Below are positions 44,452-55,024 of a stretch of 64,000 bases of DNA, piece after piece. The notes below the pieces were generated by a model. That model did not search any database and had not been told where the DNA came from. It was given only the letters and a program-made list of their open reading frames with translations. A program made the translations under genes and the position numbers. The stretch's first letter is position 1. Every line of letters begins with the position of its first letter. Source of the DNA: Leifsonia sp. ZF2019 (GTDB lineage: Bacteria; Actinomycetota; Actinomycetes; Actinomycetales; Microbacteriaceae); the NCBI RefSeq assembly GCF_019924635.1, contig NZ_CP065037.1:3782001-3846000 (forward strand), written 5' to 3'.

Positions 44452-45376
44452 CTAGGGCGTGTCTTCTAACCGTTTGAGCCAGAGTGTGATTGCGCGGAGG
44501 ACGACTGCTCCCCGGTAGGTGACGGCGAGGTTGTCGTAGCGGGTGGCGAGGCCTCGCCATTGCTTGGTGTCGCAGAAGCCGCGTTCGATGACGTTCCGTC
44601 CTCGGTAGTTGATCGCGTCGAATCGGGGTGGTCTGCCGCCCGCGCTGCCGCGGTTGAGGCGGTGTCGCTTCTGATCGTCGGGTTCGGGGATGACTGCCGC
44701 GATACCGCGTCGGCGGAGGTGGGAGCGGATTGCGCGTGATGAATACGCTTTGTCGCCGCGGACGGCGTCGGGCCGGGTGCGAGCTCGACCCATTCGATCT
44801 ACTCGGAGCTGTCCCATCAAGGCGTCAAACATCGGCGAATCACCGGACTGGCCCGGCGTGAGGAGCACGACAAGCGGGAGTCCGTTGCCATCGACGAGTT
44901 GGTGGATCTTCGTCGACAGGCCGCCACGCGAGCGGCCGATCGCGTGGTCAGCGGGTTCCTGACGAAGATTCTTGTGATTCGATCGTGCCCCCTGGGGTGT
45001 TGGTGGGGCGGCGGCCCGCGGGCTCCTCGACACGGGCGAAGGTGGTCGCATGCTGGTGGGCTCGGTTGATCGTGGAATCCACGCTCACCGTCCAATCCAG
45101 CACCCCGGCCGCGTCGGCCTCAGTCAACAGCGCAGCATGCACCCGGTCCCAGGTGCCGTCGTGACTGAATCGGTTGTGACGCTTCCAGACCGTCTGCCAG
45201 GGACCGAACTCCGCCGGCAGATCCCGCCACGGAATCCCGGTCCGATACCGCCAAATGATGGCCTCGACCACCAAACGATGATCACCGAACGGGCGACCGC
45301 CCTTCGGCGACGGGGCCGGCATCAACGACGCGATCCGCTCCCACTGAGAATCCGACAACACCCGAGACCGCGACAC
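44452..45376 (-). CDS. IS5-family (IS427-type) transposase, two overlapping frames
   Basis: Frame A starts at GTG 45376 (SRSRVLSDSQWERIASLMP) and carries the DUF4096-like N-terminal domain with GIPWRDLPAEFGPWQTVW and the first catalytic Asp in VSVDSTINRAHQH. Frame B (up to 45051) carries DHAIGRSRGGLSTKIH, GDKAYSSRAIR and NVIERGFCDTKQWRGLATRYD with the remaining catalytic Asp and Glu. The frames overlap between 44948 and 45051, so a full product needs ribosomal frameshifting, common in this group. The stop TAG is supplied by the duplicated target CTAG. Confidence 0.88.
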
Positions 45377-45423
45377 AACGCCCAGCCTGCACCACGACCA
45401 CAACAACGGTTAGGAGACACGCC
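44456..45423. mobile_element. IS5/IS427-type insertion sequence with terminal repeats and CTAG target duplication
   Basis: 968 bp. The ends read GGCGTGTCTTCTAACCGTT on the left and the complement of GGCGTGTCTCCTAACCGTT on the right, one mismatch in 19. CTAG flanks both ends (44452-44455 and 45424-45427), a typical target duplication for the group. Near-perfect ends and an intact two-frame transposase indicate recent insertion. It separates the Rhs island from clpB. Confidence 0.88.
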
Positions 45424-45504
45424 CTAGTAGATCGACGACGATCGGGTGCGCCACGAGGTGGATCGCCTCGCCGCTGCCGGGATCCTCCCACGACCACGAA
45501 GAAA

Positions 45505-45535
45505 GGGGGCGCACGGCATGCCGCCGTGCGCCCCC
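45505..45535 (-). terminator. Intrinsic terminator of clpB
   Basis: GGGGGCGCACGGC (45505-45517) and its complement (45523-45535) form a 13-bp GC stem with a 5-base loop. On the clpB strand it is followed by TTTCTT. It lies 29 bases beyond the clpB stop. Confidence 0.8.
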
Positions 45536-45563
45536 CTGCGTCGCTGCGCGCGGTCGCCGCGGC

Positions 45564-47717
<2,154 letters not shown>

Positions 47718-47740
47718 TCCGTGTCCTTTCGAGAGGTGGC

Positions 47741-47767
47741 AAAGTTGAGTCTACTAGGCTCAACTTT
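47741..47767 (-). promoter_or_regulatory. HAIR operator (HspR-binding site) upstream of clpB
   Basis: AAAGTTGAG (47741-47749) and CTCAACTTT (47759-47767) are perfect 9-bp arms. Read as TTGAGT-N7-GCTCAA it matches the HAIR consensus (CTTGAGT-N7-ACTCAAG) at 11 of 12 core positions. HspR is the usual actinobacterial heat-shock repressor of dnaK and clpB, so clpB here is probably heat-induced by release of HspR. Confidence 0.85.
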
Positions 47768-47837
47768 GAAAGGCGAGGGGGTATTCCGGGTCGGAACGGA
47801 ATCCGGCGCTATCGGTGGCCCTCCGTAGCATGGGGGC

Positions 47838-49034
47838 GTGATCACCACCGTCGCCGTCTCCGGCTACCGCTCGCTGCGCGATCTCGTCCTGCCGCTCGGG
47901 AGGCTGACCGTGGTCACAGGGGCCAACGGCGCCGGCAAGTCGTCGCTCTACCGTTCGCTGCGGCTCCTCGCCGGGTGCGGGAAGGATGAGGTCGTCGTCG
48001 CGATCGCCCGCGAAGGCGGTCTCGATTCCACCTTGTGGGCGGGGCCCGAACAGATCGGACGCGCGGTGCGAGACGGGCGCGCGCCGGTGCAGGGCACGGT
48101 GCGGCGCGGACCTGTGGCCCTGAGGCTCGGGGTGCAGCTCGACGACGACGGGGACGGCCTGGGCTACGCGCTGGATCTCGGATTACCGCAGATCACGAAG
48201 TCGGCCTTCGCACGGGATCCCGAGCTCAAGGCGGAGACGCTCTGGACCGGAGGTGCACCCCGACCGTCCACCATCGCGGCCGAACGCCGCGGCGGCCACG
48301 TGCGCGTGCGCGATGACGACGGCGGGTGGACCGAGCTCGGCCGCACGCTACGGCCGTTCGAGAGCCTGCTGACGGAGGTGATCGATCCGGTCCGCGCACC
48401 CGAGGTGCTCAGGATGCGGGAGCAGCTGCGCTCCTGGCGGTTCTACGACCACTTCCGCACCGACGCGAGCGCTCCGTCGCGTCTCCCGCAACTCGGCACC
48501 CGGACTCCCGTGCTCTCCGCCGACGGCCTCGATGTCGCCGCGGCGGTACAGACCCTGCGCGAGCTGGGCCGCGGCGACGCGTTCGATGCGGCGATCGACG
48601 ATGCGTTCCCGGGCAGCCGCGTGGAGGTGGCGGTCGACGGTTCGCAGTTCTCCCTCAGGGTCCGCCAGCCCGGACTCCTGAGACCACTCGCCGGCCCCGA
48701 GCTGTCCGACGGCACCCTCCGCTATCTGCTCTGGGCGACCGCGCTGCTGAGCCCACGGCCTCCCCGGCTCCTGGTCGTCAACGAGCCGGAGACCAGCCTG
48801 CATCCGGACCTGCTCCCCGCACTCGGCGCACTCCTCGTCGCCGCCGCGGCGGACGCACAGACCGTCGTGGTGACGCATTCGCAGGAGCTGCGCGCGGCGA
48901 TCGAACGGGCCGCCCAACGGGGCCCCGCGGAGACTCTGCGCTACGTCGAACTCGAGAAGCGGCTCGGCGAGACCGTCGTCGTCGGCCAGGAAGGGCTGCT
49001 CGACCGACCGTCGTGGCACTGGCCGAGCCGCTGA
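47838..49034 (+). CDS. AAA-family ATPase (RecF/OLD-like)
   Basis: 398 aa. Walker A is TGANGAGKSSL near residue 34; the signature and Walker B region are GPELSDGTLRYLLWATALL and LLVVNEPETSLHPDLLPAL, followed by VVVTHSQELR with the switch His. This is the layout of ABC/SMC-type single-protein ATPases (AAA_21, related to OLD ATPase halves) without a nuclease domain. GTG 47838 opens directly into the family N-terminus (ITTVAVSGYRSLRDL). It stands alone, divergent from clpB. A DNA-linked or defence role is possible but unsupported by neighbours. Confidence 0.85.
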   Translation: MITTVAVSGYRSLRDLVLPLGRLTVVTGANGAGKSSLYRSLRLLAGCGKDEVVVAIAREGGLDSTLWAGPEQIGRAVRDGRAPVQGTVRRGPVALRLGVQLDDDGDGLGYALDLGLPQITKSAFARDPELKAETLWTGGAPRPSTIAAERRGGHVRVRDDDGGWTELGRTLRPFESLLTEVIDPVRAPEVLRMREQLRSWRFYDHFRTDASAPSRLPQLGTRTPVLSADGLDVAAAVQTLRELGRGDAFDAAIDDAFPGSRVEVAVDGSQFSLRVRQPGLLRPLAGPELSDGTLRYLLWATALLSPRPPRLLVVNEPETSLHPDLLPALGALLVAAAADAQTVVVTHSQELRAAIERAAQRGPAETLRYVELEKRLGETVVVGQEGLLDRPSWHWPSR

Positions 49035-49113
49035 CGACGGCGCCCCGGTCGCCGCGGTCTCCCGCAGCGCCGGGGCGCTCGACGTTCCGGCCGGGCCGGT
49101 GCGGATCAGTGGG

Positions 49114-49608
49114 TCAGGAGGCGCAGACCTTGCCGACCTCGGTGAAGGACTCGGTGATGGCGGTGGCCTTCTCGCCGACCTTGCTGGCATCGACGGAGGC
49201 CGGGTTCTGGACGGCGTCGTGCAGGAAGGTGGCGTAATCGTCGATGGCCGCCGCGGCCTTGTCGACCGACGCCTTGACCTCCGGGTTGCCGACCTGGTCC
49301 TTGATGGACGTCATGGTCTCGTTCATCTGGTCGAAGAGGGCGAGGGCCTTCTGCGGGTCGGACATGGCCGCACTGGCCTCGCTCTGCATGGACTGGAGCT
49401 TCTGCAGGCCGGCCCGGACGGCGGTGCAGGCATCGGCCTTCGACTGGTCGGCCGACACCTTCGCCTCGGCCGAGGGCTTCGACGTCGAGGATGCGGACGT
49501 CGAAGCGGTGTCGTTCGACGCTCCGGCCGAACAGCCGGTGACGGCACCGGCGACGGCGACGACGGTGACGGCCGCGAGCGTGAGACGGGTGGTGAGAGTT
49601 CGCTTCAT
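49114..49608 (-). CDS. Secreted lipoprotein, helical
   Basis: 164 aa. Signal peptide with lipobox AVTGC (Cys near 26), a Ser/Thr-rich linker, then a mostly helical domain (residues about 55-160) with KADACTAVRAGLQKLQSMQS and two cysteines at its ends (ADAC and KVCAS) that could form a disulfide. ATG 49608 is used, with AGGGG upstream. Function unknown; it is probably exposed on the outer face of the membrane. Confidence 0.8.
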   Translation of the reverse strand: MKRTLTTRLTLAAVTVVAVAGAVTGCSAGASNDTASTSASSTSKPSAEAKVSADQSKADACTAVRAGLQKLQSMQSEASAAMSDPQKALALFDQMNETMTSIKDQVGNPEVKASVDKAAAAIDDYATFLHDAVQNPASVDASKVGEKATAITESFTEVGKVCAS

Positions 49609-49755
49609 GATTCCCCTAGTTGACGCGGCACGGGCTGCCGCATGTTTCCCCCTGCGGTTGAAGAGGCCGTGGGTCACCATAGCAAATCCACAGGAACAGG
49701 CGGGGTGCACGACTCCGTCCACCCCGGCCGGCGCGCGCTGTGTACCCTGACGGTG

Positions 49756-50112
49756 ATGATCGATCCGATGGACCTCCACATCGTGCTGATGGACAGCGCG
49801 TCGGCGGCGGCGCTCGCCCAGATCCTGCCGCTGCTCCTGCTCACGCTCATGGTCGAGTTCCGGCGCGTGGAGGTGCACCATCGCGGCCGCGTGCGGGTCA
49901 CGCGCCTGCTCCTCGGGATCTTCTTCCTGGTGTTCGGCGTGATCGAGACGGTGCTCGTGCTGTCGATCGACGGGACCTTCATCCCCTTCCAGTGGAGCGA
50001 CCTCGCCGCCGCCCTCGTGATCTTCGGGCTGCTCGCTCTGCTGTTCTGGCTGTCGATGCTGGACACGCCGCGCCGCCGGTCCACCCACGCGGACGACGAG
50101 GACGTCGACTAG
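49756..50112 (+). CDS. Small membrane protein, three spans
   Basis: 118 aa with hydrophobic segments at about 18-35, 48-68 and 80-103 and charged termini. ATG 49756 (IDPMDLHIVLMDSASA) or GTG 49753 starts it. No family is recognised. It is divergent from the lipoprotein gene and converges on ppk2. Confidence 0.65.
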   Translation: MIDPMDLHIVLMDSASAAALAQILPLLLLTLMVEFRRVEVHHRGRVRVTRLLLGIFFLVFGVIETVLVLSIDGTFIPFQWSDLAAALVIFGLLALLFWLSMLDTPRRRSTHADDEDVD

Positions 50113-50172
50113 CGCGACGACGCGGCCGACCGCTCCCTCGCCGCCCGCCTGCCCGCCAGCCCGCTGCCCTCC

Positions 50173-51081
50173 CTATTCGTCCGCGTCGAGCCGCTTGCCG
50201 CGCATGACGATCAGCGGGTCGGGACGGCGCACCACCGACGGATCCTTGCCGTCGTAGTCGAACTGGCTCAGGAAGTAGCGCATCGCGTTCACGCGGGCGC
50301 GCTTCTTGTCGTTGGAGCGGACGATCGTCCAGGGGGCGTGACGCTTGTCGGTACGGCGGAACATCTCCTCCTTCGCCGCCGTGTACTCGTCCCAGCGGTC
50401 GAGGGAGGCGATGTCCATCGGCGAGAGCTTCCACCGGCGCACCGGGTCGAGCTGGCGCATGGCGAAGCGCGTGCGCTGCTCGGTGCGCGAGACGGAGAAC
50501 CAGAACTTCGTGAGATGGATGCCCGAGTCGATGAGCATCTTCTCGAAGGCCGGGGCCTGCGCCATGAACGTCTCGTACTCGTCGTCGGTGCAGAACCCCA
50601 TGACGCGCTCCACGTTTGCGCGGTTGTACCAGGAGCGGTCGAACATGACGATCTCTCCGGCGGTCGGGAGGTGCTGCACATAGCGCTGGAAATACCACTG
50701 CCCGCGCTCGCGGTCGCTCGGCTTCGACAGCGCGACCACCCGGGACGTACGCGGGTTGAGATGCTCTGTGAACCGCTTGATCGTGCCGCCCTTGCCTGCG
50801 GCGTCACGGCCCTCGAACACGATGACCGCCCGGCGGTCGTTGTCCTCCAGCCAGTACTGGAACTTCAGCAGCTCGACCTGCAGCTGATACTTCTCGATGT
50901 CGTACTGCTCGCGGCTCATCCGCTCGGAATAGGGATACCCCTCCTGCCAGGTGTAGACCGGGTTGCCCTCCGGGTCGATCAGCTCGGGGTCGGGGGTGTG
51001 CCCGCCCTGCACGGTGTATCCGGTGGCGCGCAGATGCTCGATGTACTCGCGCAGATCGGTCGCGGGCGTGTCGTCGGCCAT
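50173..51081 (-). CDS. ppk2: Polyphosphate kinase 2
   Basis: 302 aa. Walker A is FEGRDAAGKGGTIKRF near residue 90. FDRSWYNRANVERVMGFC and the lid WKLSPMDIASLDRWDEYTAA are characteristic of PPK2. The enzyme transfers phosphate between polyphosphate and nucleotides in the cytoplasm, usually running toward GTP/ATP synthesis. ATG 51081 follows AGGAGGAACG. Standard length for a one-domain class. Monocistronic by spacing. Confidence 0.93.
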   Translation of the reverse strand: MADDTPATDLREYIEHLRATGYTVQGGHTPDPELIDPEGNPVYTWQEGYPYSERMSREQYDIEKYQLQVELLKFQYWLEDNDRRAVIVFEGRDAAGKGGTIKRFTEHLNPRTSRVVALSKPSDRERGQWYFQRYVQHLPTAGEIVMFDRSWYNRANVERVMGFCTDDEYETFMAQAPAFEKMLIDSGIHLTKFWFSVSRTEQRTRFAMRQLDPVRRWKLSPMDIASLDRWDEYTAAKEEMFRRTDKRHAPWTIVRSNDKKRARVNAMRYFLSQFDYDGKDPSVVRRPDPLIVMRGKRLDADE

Positions 51082-51198
51082 CGTTCCTCCTGGTCGCCGG
51101 CGGTCGTCGGTGAACCGGAGTGTACGCGGGGAAGATGTACGGACGGTGGCGCGTGCGAGGCGCGTGAGAGCGGGGCGGGAGCAGGCGCCGGTGCGTGC

Positions 51199-51645
51199 TC
51201 AGCCGCGCAGATCCGCCAGCAGCCGGTCGAGCTCCCGCTGCAGGGCGGTCCTCCCCCGCACGTCGAGCGCCCCGAACAGTGGCTGGAGTGCATCGCGCAC
51301 CTCGTCGGCTCCGGAGCGGGCCAACACGTGACCGGCGTCCGTCGCCTCCACCTCCACCGCCCGGGCGTCGGCGGCACTCGGCACGCGACGCACCAGACCT
51401 CGGCGCTCGGCCCGCTCGATGAGACCGGAGACCGTCGACTTGTCGAGGCCGAGCAGCTGCGCGAGCTGCGCCATCCGCGGGCGGCGGTCGCGCAGCACTC
51501 CGAGCATCCGCAGCTGGGTGAGCGACAGGTCGTGCTCGGCGGCGACACGGGTGAGCACACCCATCACGACGAACGAGGTCTGGACCAGCGCATCCACCAG
51601 GGGGTCGTCACCGGGTGGGGTGTCGTCGTCGCTTCTCTCGCTCAT
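51199..51645 (-). CDS. MarR-family transcriptional regulator
   Basis: 148 aa. Winged helix with LTQLRMLGVLRDRRPRMAQL, then LLGLDKSTVSGLIERAERRG as recognition region, and the wing RRVPSAADARAVEVEATDAG. Such proteins bind palindromes as dimers and release on binding phenolics, oxidants or drugs. ATG 51645 is used. It is divergent from the oxidoreductase at 51724 and a matching palindrome lies between, so it most likely represses that gene and itself. Confidence 0.9.
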   Translation of the reverse strand: MSERSDDDTPPGDDPLVDALVQTSFVVMGVLTRVAAEHDLSLTQLRMLGVLRDRRPRMAQLAQLLGLDKSTVSGLIERAERRGLVRRVPSAADARAVEVEATDAGHVLARSGADEVRDALQPLFGALDVRGRTALQRELDRLLADLRG

Positions 51646-51658
51646 CCTCCGAGCCTAC

Positions 51659-51688
51659 TTGACAGAAGTTGGTAGTACCAACGATTAT
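51659..51688 (+). promoter_or_regulatory. Promoter with embedded MarR operator
   Basis: TTGACA (51659-51664) and GATTAT (51683-51688) form a promoter with an 18-base spacer. The spacer contains GTTGGTAGTACCAAC (51668-51682), a palindrome with 7-bp arms. A looser TGGTT/AACCA dyad follows near 51694. Binding here would block the oxidoreductase promoter. Confidence 0.7.
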
Positions 51689-51723
51689 GGAATGGTTCGC
51701 AATGCAAACCAATTGGAGGAGCC

Positions 51724-52656
51724 ATGCGCGCCGCAGTCGTCACCTCGTTCGATTCCCCGCCCGAGTACGCCGAGTGGCCGGAACCGGCCGCATCGTCCGA
51801 CGACTCCCTCGTCGTCGACGTGCTCGCCGCCGCCCTGCACCCTCGCGTGCGCTCGCAGGCGGACGGCAGCCACTACACGAGCACGGGGGACCTGCCGTTC
51901 GTCCCCGGCATCGACGCCGTCGTACGCGACGCGAGCGGACACCTGCGCTACGCCCTGCTGCACGAGAGCGAGCTCGGCACCTTCGCCGAGCGCACCGTCG
52001 TACCGCGCGAGGCGACGGTGCCCCTCCCGGACGACATCGACGTCGCCCGGGTCGCCGCCGCGATGAACCCGGTCATGTCGTCATGGGTGGCGCTCCGCCG
52101 CCGGATCGCGTTCCAGCCCGACTCCCGTGTACTCGTCCTCGGCGCGACCGGCAACGCGGGCCGCCTCGCCCTGCAGGTCGCCCGCACGCTCGGTGCGAGC
52201 GAGGTCATCGCCGCCGGTCGCGACGCACACCGCACGGCCTCCCTGCTCGGCCACGGAGCGGACACGACCATCGGGTTCGACGAGCTGTCGCGGGCGGCGG
52301 ACGTGGACGTCGTCCTCGACTACGTCTGGGGCGCCCCGACCGAACGGGCTCTCGTGGATGTCGTCACCGCCCGCTCCGACCGCAGCCGACCGCTCCACTG
52401 GGTCGAGATCGGCTCCGTCGCGGGCCCGACCGCGAGCATCCCGTCGGCCGCCTTCCGCGCCGCCCGCCTCGACCTCGTCGGCAGCGGCATCGGATCGGTG
52501 TCGGCCGCCGAGTTCGGCGCCGAGCTGCCCGCCATCGCCGAGGCCGTCTCGCGCGGCACCTTCGACGTGGAGGCGCGCCCGGTGCACCTGAGCGACCTCA
52601 CCGCCGTGTGGGCGGAGGATCCGGGCGCGGCGGGGCGCGTGGTGTTCGTGCCCTGA
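51724..52656 (+). CDS. Zinc-independent quinone-oxidoreductase-like dehydrogenase
   Basis: 310 aa of the medium-chain family. The Rossmann motif is VLVLGATGNAGRLALQVA near residue 140. No zinc-ligand cysteines are present, which places it with the quinone oxidoreductase/enoyl reductase types. The N-terminal part is short, with ALHPRVRSQADGSHYTSTG. ATG 51724 follows GGAGG. The divergent MarR gene and the operator suggest induction by a quinone-like or electrophilic compound. Confidence 0.88.
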   Translation: MRAAVVTSFDSPPEYAEWPEPAASSDDSLVVDVLAAALHPRVRSQADGSHYTSTGDLPFVPGIDAVVRDASGHLRYALLHESELGTFAERTVVPREATVPLPDDIDVARVAAAMNPVMSSWVALRRRIAFQPDSRVLVLGATGNAGRLALQVARTLGASEVIAAGRDAHRTASLLGHGADTTIGFDELSRAADVDVVLDYVWGAPTERALVDVVTARSDRSRPLHWVEIGSVAGPTASIPSAAFRAARLDLVGSGIGSVSAAEFGAELPAIAEAVSRGTFDVEARPVHLSDLTAVWAEDPGAAGRVVFVP

Positions 52657-52750
52657 CCGGCGGTCGCCGTGTGCCCTCGGCACTGCGACCGCGGCGCCTC
52701 GGGACGAGCGCGGTCGGGCGCCGCGGCGCAGACGTCCCGTGGCGAAGCGC

Positions 52751-53365
52751 TCACGGAGCGGACGCGCGTCCCGCAATGTCGGCGTTCGTCGAGGCTGCGC
52801 GTTCCTCGCGCGCCAGCACCCAGGTCGCCCGGGCCGCGGTCGTGCCGGCGAGGCGGAATCCGAGGCGTCGGGCAAGGCGTGCGGACGGTGCATTGGCGCG
52901 GTCGATCACGGCCGTGACGAGCACGGCGCCGAGCCTCCCGAATGCCAGGTCGAGCGCGGCGTCGGCCGCCTCGGTCGCATAGCCGTGGCCGCAACGGTCC
53001 GAGCGCTGCAGCCAGCCGATCTCGACGCTGCGCGTCTCTTCCGCGAGCGTCCGCAGATGCAGGGAGACGTCGCCGATCACATGACCGTCCAGCTCCACGG
53101 CGAGCGCCAGGAAGTCACCCACCTGGCTGAGGACCGTGTGGTGGCGGCGCGCGCGAAGATGGTCGAGAGCCTGCCGGTCGGTCCGCTGCGGCCAGCCGAG
53201 ACCGGCGCGCACGCGGTCGTCGGCCTCGATCGCGAGCCAGTCGACGGCATCCGATGCGCCGTATGGGCGCAGGAGCAGCCTGTCGGTACCGAGCACCGGG
53301 GCGACCACGGGGTCCTCGAGCGCTGGACCGCGCAGCAGACGAGGGCGGTGCAGTGTCAGAGTCAT
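52751..53365 (-). CDS. GNAT family N-acetyltransferase (RimJ/RimL type)
   Basis: 204 aa. LGTDRLLLRPYGASDAVDWL starts the domain near residue 25; IGWLQRSDRCGHGYATEAAD is the acetyl-CoA region and APSARLARRLGFRLAG the end. RimJ/RimL-type enzymes acetylate protein N-termini or small amines. ATG 53365 is chosen over the longer frame because GGAGG lies about 10 bases upstream and the extra N-terminal residues lack family character. Confidence 0.85.
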   Translation of the reverse strand: MTLTLHRPRLLRGPALEDPVVAPVLGTDRLLLRPYGASDAVDWLAIEADDRVRAGLGWPQRTDRQALDHLRARRHHTVLSQVGDFLALAVELDGHVIGDVSLHLRTLAEETRSVEIGWLQRSDRCGHGYATEAADAALDLAFGRLGAVLVTAVIDRANAPSARLARRLGFRLAGTTAARATWVLAREERAASTNADIAGRASAP

Positions 53366-53516
53366 CTCTCGCCGTCCTCCCCGCCCTCGAGGCGAGGCTA
53401 CGACGGCGCGGATAGCAATGGGCTGCCAGGGGGAGCGGGTGCAGTGTGAAGGCTCGCAGCCGCGCATAGCCCGCGTGGAGGCGAGCCTCGGGCGGCTCGC
53501 CGGGCGGGCGATCCAG

Positions 53517-53566
53517 GGGGCGCATTCTGCCGCTCTGCGTGGCCGAGAGCGGCAGAATGCGACCCC
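53517..53566. repeat. Long palindromic REP-like element, copy A
   Basis: GGGG plus CGCATTCTGCCGCTCT (53521-53536) pairs with AGAGCGGCAGAATGCG (53546-53561), a bulged A and CCCC (53563-53566), around a 9-base loop. It lies just past the end of the methyltransferase gene. The same words form the hairpin at 58919 and occur in degenerate form near 774-832, so it belongs to a dispersed family. Confidence 0.65.
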
Positions 53567-53591
53567 TGTGTGCGCCGGTGGGCGCGGATGC

Positions 53592-54725
53592 TCAGGGCGC
53601 GCGCGAGGCCGTGACCGTGAACTTCGGGTTGCGGGCGATCTGCCGGGTCGGACCGACGGTGCGCTCGAGAGCGGGACGGTACCCCAGGTGGGAGTTCCAC
53701 ACCGACCACAGCTCGCCGCCGGGTCGGAGCACCCGCGCGGCGTCGGCGAACATCCGGTGCGCGATCCCTGTGTGCACGGCGCCGCCGATGTGGAACGGCG
53801 GGTTGAGCACGATGAGATCGGCAGACGCGCTCGGCTGGGAGCCGAGGCCGTCGTCCCGCACCACCGAGACCCGGTCGGCGACGTGGTTGGCGGCGGCGGT
53901 CGCCCGCGCGGACGCGACCGCGGCGGCGGACTGGTCCGTCCCGATGACGCTCAGCCCCGGGCGCGCGGTGGCGAGGGCGGAGGCGAGCAGACCGGTGCCG
54001 CAGCCGAGATCGATCGCCGTGCGCGCCTCCGGCGCCGCCTGCGGCAGCACGCTCAGCAGGAAGCGGGTGCCGATGTCGACGGACGCGCCGGCGAACGCCG
54101 CCCCGTGCGCACACACCCACAGGCCGGACGCGTCGTCGAACGCGCGCTCGGGCCACCGGTCGAGCACGGTCGCGGCGGCGGGATGCGGCTCCGTGGCGGT
54201 CAGGACCCGGGCCTTCTGCCGCGCGAGCGACACCTGGACCGCGCCGAAGACCTCGGCGAGCACGCCGTTCATGGCCACGCTCATGTGCTTCAGCATCCCG
54301 CCGGCGAACACCTGCACCTCCGGCCGGGCATGCTCGGCGATCAGCGCGGCGATCTCTGCGAGCGCCTCCAGGCTGCGCGGCAGCCGCAGGAGCACCGTCG
54401 TCGCGCCGCGCACCAAGGATTCGTCGAGAGGGTGGTGCGTGTAGATGCCGGTGGCGGGGAGGTCGAGGGCGGTTGCCAGCGCGACGGCGTTCTGGTCGAG
54501 GGCACGCTCGCCGGTGAGCGGGTCCTGGTGGACACGGATGTCCCGCGCACCGCGCTCCGCCGCCGCCAGGGTGAGGGCGCCGTAGGCGTCGCCGATCACC
54601 GCCAGGCCCGGGCGGAGCACCGCGTCTCCCGCCGTGTCGGCCAGCAGCCGGTCGGCCGCATCCGAGGCGAACAGATTGGGCGCCTCCACGTCGGGCCGGC
54701 GCCGCAGCTGCTCGTACGGGAACAT
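53592..54725 (-). CDS. RsmC/RlmG-like class I SAM-dependent methyltransferase
   Basis: 377 aa with two Rossmann-like halves. The first (residues about 15-180) has lost a clear SAM motif. The second has AIDLGCGTGLLASALA near 232 and the base-methylating NPPFHIGGAVH near 305. Layout and ending (RQIARNPKFTVTAS) match RlmG, which methylates a guanine N2 of 23S rRNA. ATG 54725 is preferred to TTG 54737. It ends just before palindrome copy A. Confidence 0.85.
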   Translation of the reverse strand: MFPYEQLRRRPDVEAPNLFASDAADRLLADTAGDAVLRPGLAVIGDAYGALTLAAAERGARDIRVHQDPLTGERALDQNAVALATALDLPATGIYTHHPLDESLVRGATTVLLRLPRSLEALAEIAALIAEHARPEVQVFAGGMLKHMSVAMNGVLAEVFGAVQVSLARQKARVLTATEPHPAAATVLDRWPERAFDDASGLWVCAHGAAFAGASVDIGTRFLLSVLPQAAPEARTAIDLGCGTGLLASALATARPGLSVIGTDQSAAAVASARATAAANHVADRVSVVRDDGLGSQPSASADLIVLNPPFHIGGAVHTGIAHRMFADAARVLRPGGELWSVWNSHLGYRPALERTVGPTRQIARNPKFTVTASRAP

Positions 54726-54780
54726 GCACCCAGTCAAGCAGACGCGCCCGTCACCTCACCCCGCTCCCCTCTCCCACCCG

Positions 54781-54948
54781 GTGATTCCGGAGATCTGTGC
54801 CGCCGGGCGCAGCATCGCCGGAGTTCCGGTGATTTCGACGGTGTGGCGGGCACGGCCTCCGTAGCTCCGGTGTGCTCGGCCGACACGCCGCCGGAATCGC
54901 CGTTGGTACGGAGGTTCTGCCGACTCCGGCTCACATCTCCGGAATTGC
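54781..54948. repeat. Imperfect long inverted repeat
   Basis: The outer ends 54781-54801 and 54928-54948 match as inverted repeats at 17 of 21 positions, with the shared core ATTCCGGAGAT. Further inside, CCGGTGATTTCGACGGTGTG (54826-54845) opposes a similar block, with differences that would mostly be G-U pairs on a plus-strand transcript. No gene is seen. It could be a structured RNA or a decayed palindromic element. Confidence 0.4.
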
Positions 54949-54950
54949 TG

Positions 54951-55023
54951 GGTGGGAAGGGGGTGAGGAGGGGTGAGGGGGTGGGAGGGGGTGGGGGGGG
55001 TGGGGGACAGGGTGGGGGGCGGG
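54951..55023 (+). repeat. G-rich low-complexity tract
   Basis: About 70 bases of the plus strand consist almost only of G with single T, A or GA breaks, including runs of 5-8 G. It ends at the stop of the permease gene on the other strand. Many G-runs are close enough to form G-quadruplexes, which may act at the 3' end of the permease transcript. Confidence 0.7.
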
Positions 55024-55024
55024 C

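Noticed and set aside
49114..50088. 324-codon extension upstream of the helical lipoprotein
   Set aside because: The extension is antisense to the small membrane protein and lacks the signal peptide; the lipobox protein starts at ATG 49608.
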